Part shown: positions 5,983 to 6,296 of the stretch, piece by piece
How the letters are laid out: each line of letters starts with the position of its first letter
How positions within the stretch are numbered: the first letter of the stretch is position 1
Assembly (NCBI GenBank): GCA_017501025.1
Contig: JAFVXS010000103.1
Span: 1 to 6,296, forward strand
DNA: 6,296 nucleotides
Reading direction: 5' to 3'
Source: Alistipes sp.
Lineage (GTDB): Bacteria; Bacteroidota; Bacteroidia; Bacteroidales; Rikenellaceae
Position numbers and translations under genes: made by a program
Notes under the pieces: model-generated
What the model saw: only the letters and a program-made list of their open reading frames with translations
What the model was told of the DNA's origin: nothing
Database searches by the model: none

Positions 5983-6002
5983 CCATTTATTTCAATAAAT
6001 GG
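5983..6002. repeat. AT-rich palindrome upstream of sufB
   Basis: CCATTTATT (5983-5991) and AATAAATGG (5994-6002) are perfect reverse complements with two bases between them. There is no T-run after it on either strand, so it is not a standard terminator. It lies 43 nt upstream of the predicted sufB -7 box, a position where a regulator site would be plausible. Confidence 0.6.
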
Positions 6003-6044
6003 CAAACTTGTTGGAAAATGTGAGGAAAATAGAGTTATTTTACC

Positions 6045-6052
6045 TATCTTTG
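6045..6052 (+). promoter_or_regulatory. -7-like box for sufB
   Basis: TATCTTTG matches TAnnTTTG and lies 22 nt before the sufB ATG, predicting a leader of only about 15 nt. The position 19 nt upstream reads GAGG, not TTTG, so the -33 element is poor. This could indicate a promoter that depends on an activator or is simply weak. Confidence 0.5.
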
Positions 6053-6074
6053 TAGGCTTATATACATTAGATGT

Positions 6075-6296
6075 ATGGGAGAGAAAAACAGAGAGATATT
6101 AGACGCACTCGAAGGTAGTGAGTATCAATACGGATTTACATCGGATATCGAGACCGAAACTATCCGTAAGGGTCTCGACGAGGATATTATACGATTGATT
6201 TCACAAAAGAAGGGCGAGCCGGAGTGGCTGCTTGATTATCGTTTGAAGGCCTACCGCCATTGGCTTACAATGCCTGTGCCGGAGATCGGAAGAGCG
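6075..6296 (+). CDS. sufB: Fe-S cluster assembly protein SufB, N-terminal fragment (3'-truncated)
   Basis: From ATG 6075 an open frame runs to the right edge (74 codons, no stop). The protein shows the conserved SufB opening: EYQYGFTSDIETETIRKGL (residues about 16-34), the D-E-D-I-I-R-L-I-S segment, KKGEPEWLLDYRLKAYRHWL (about 45-64) and a M-x-x-P ending. SufB, with SufC and SufD, is the scaffold on which the SUF pathway assembles Fe-S clusters in the cytoplasm. Family members are about 470-500 residues, so only the first seventh is present, before the ligand and SufC-binding regions. The nearby ATG at 6071 is out of frame. The final codons (from 6283, read as part of Glu70 then I-G-R-A) come from adapter-like sequence and should not be taken as protein. 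sufC and sufD would be expected downstream. Confidence 0.93.
   Translation, partial: MGEKNREILDALEGSEYQYGFTSDIETETIRKGLDEDIIRLISQKKGEPEWLLDYRLKAYRHWLTMPVPEIGRA
6283..6296 (+). other. Illumina adapter-like sequence at the end of the window
   Basis: AGATCGGAAGAGCG is identical to the first 14 bases of the Illumina TruSeq adapter (the version continuing with GTCGTG). It begins exactly where the SufB protein stops matching its family, which indicates untrimmed adapter at a contig end. Confidence 0.9.

Noticed and set aside
5792..5986. 64-residue minus-strand ORF containing GTGFEPAD
   Set aside because: It is the antisense translation of the tRNA-Ser gene and its terminator; GTGFEPA-type peptides are a known artefact of translating tRNA T arms.

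Overview
The window looks like a fragment of a Bacteroidales chromosome, probably close to Alistipes/Rikenellaceae; the phylum is better supported than the genus. The support is promoter-like boxes of the Bacteroidetes type (TTTG-N19-TAnnTTTG, a perfect match upstream of the tRNA and TAnnTTTG alone elsewhere), starts without clear Shine-Dalgarno sequences, a lipoprotein-type leader, and protein sequences that read as Bacteroidales versions of housekeeping families. The gene content is mainly core chromosomal. I see no insertion sequence, phage gene, CRISPR array or defence locus.

Layout. (1) 1-731, + strand: 3' portion of an endonuclease/exonuclease/phosphatase (EEP) family protein, cut by the window edge. 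(2) 732-1203: a gene-poor stretch with two arrays of four 9-nt units in inverted orientation (807-842 and 926-961), a short hairpin between them, and on the minus strand a small signal-peptide ORF whose protein-like tail lies in a different frame (971-1136). (3) 1213-1956, +: a lipoprotein of the metallo-beta-lactamase fold (UlaG-like, COG2220), converging on (4) 2023-3822, -: typA/bipA, a ribosome-associated GTPase. One hairpin flanked by A and T runs sits between the two stops and can serve both directions. (5) 3823-3938: divergent control region with a near-perfect 14-bp inverted repeat whose two arms each contain a -7-like box. (6) 3939-4955, +: aroB (3-dehydroquinate synthase), followed 12 nt later by (7) 4968-5639, +: a HAD-superfamily phosphatase, probably co-transcribed. 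(8) 5773-5859, +: tRNA-Ser(GCU) with its own promoter and a strong GAAA-capped terminator. (9) 6075-6296, +: the start of sufB (Fe-S cluster assembly), which runs off the end.

The last 14 bases (6283-6296) equal the start of the Illumina TruSeq adapter, and the SufB reading frame stops looking like SufB at that point. The right edge is therefore probably a contig end with untrimmed adapter, not native sequence.

The genes do not form a single pathway. No previously undescribed multi-gene system is visible. The parts that most deserve a second look are the 732-1203 stretch (frameshifted mini-gene plus facing 9-nt arrays) and the palindromic divergent typA/aroB promoter region.
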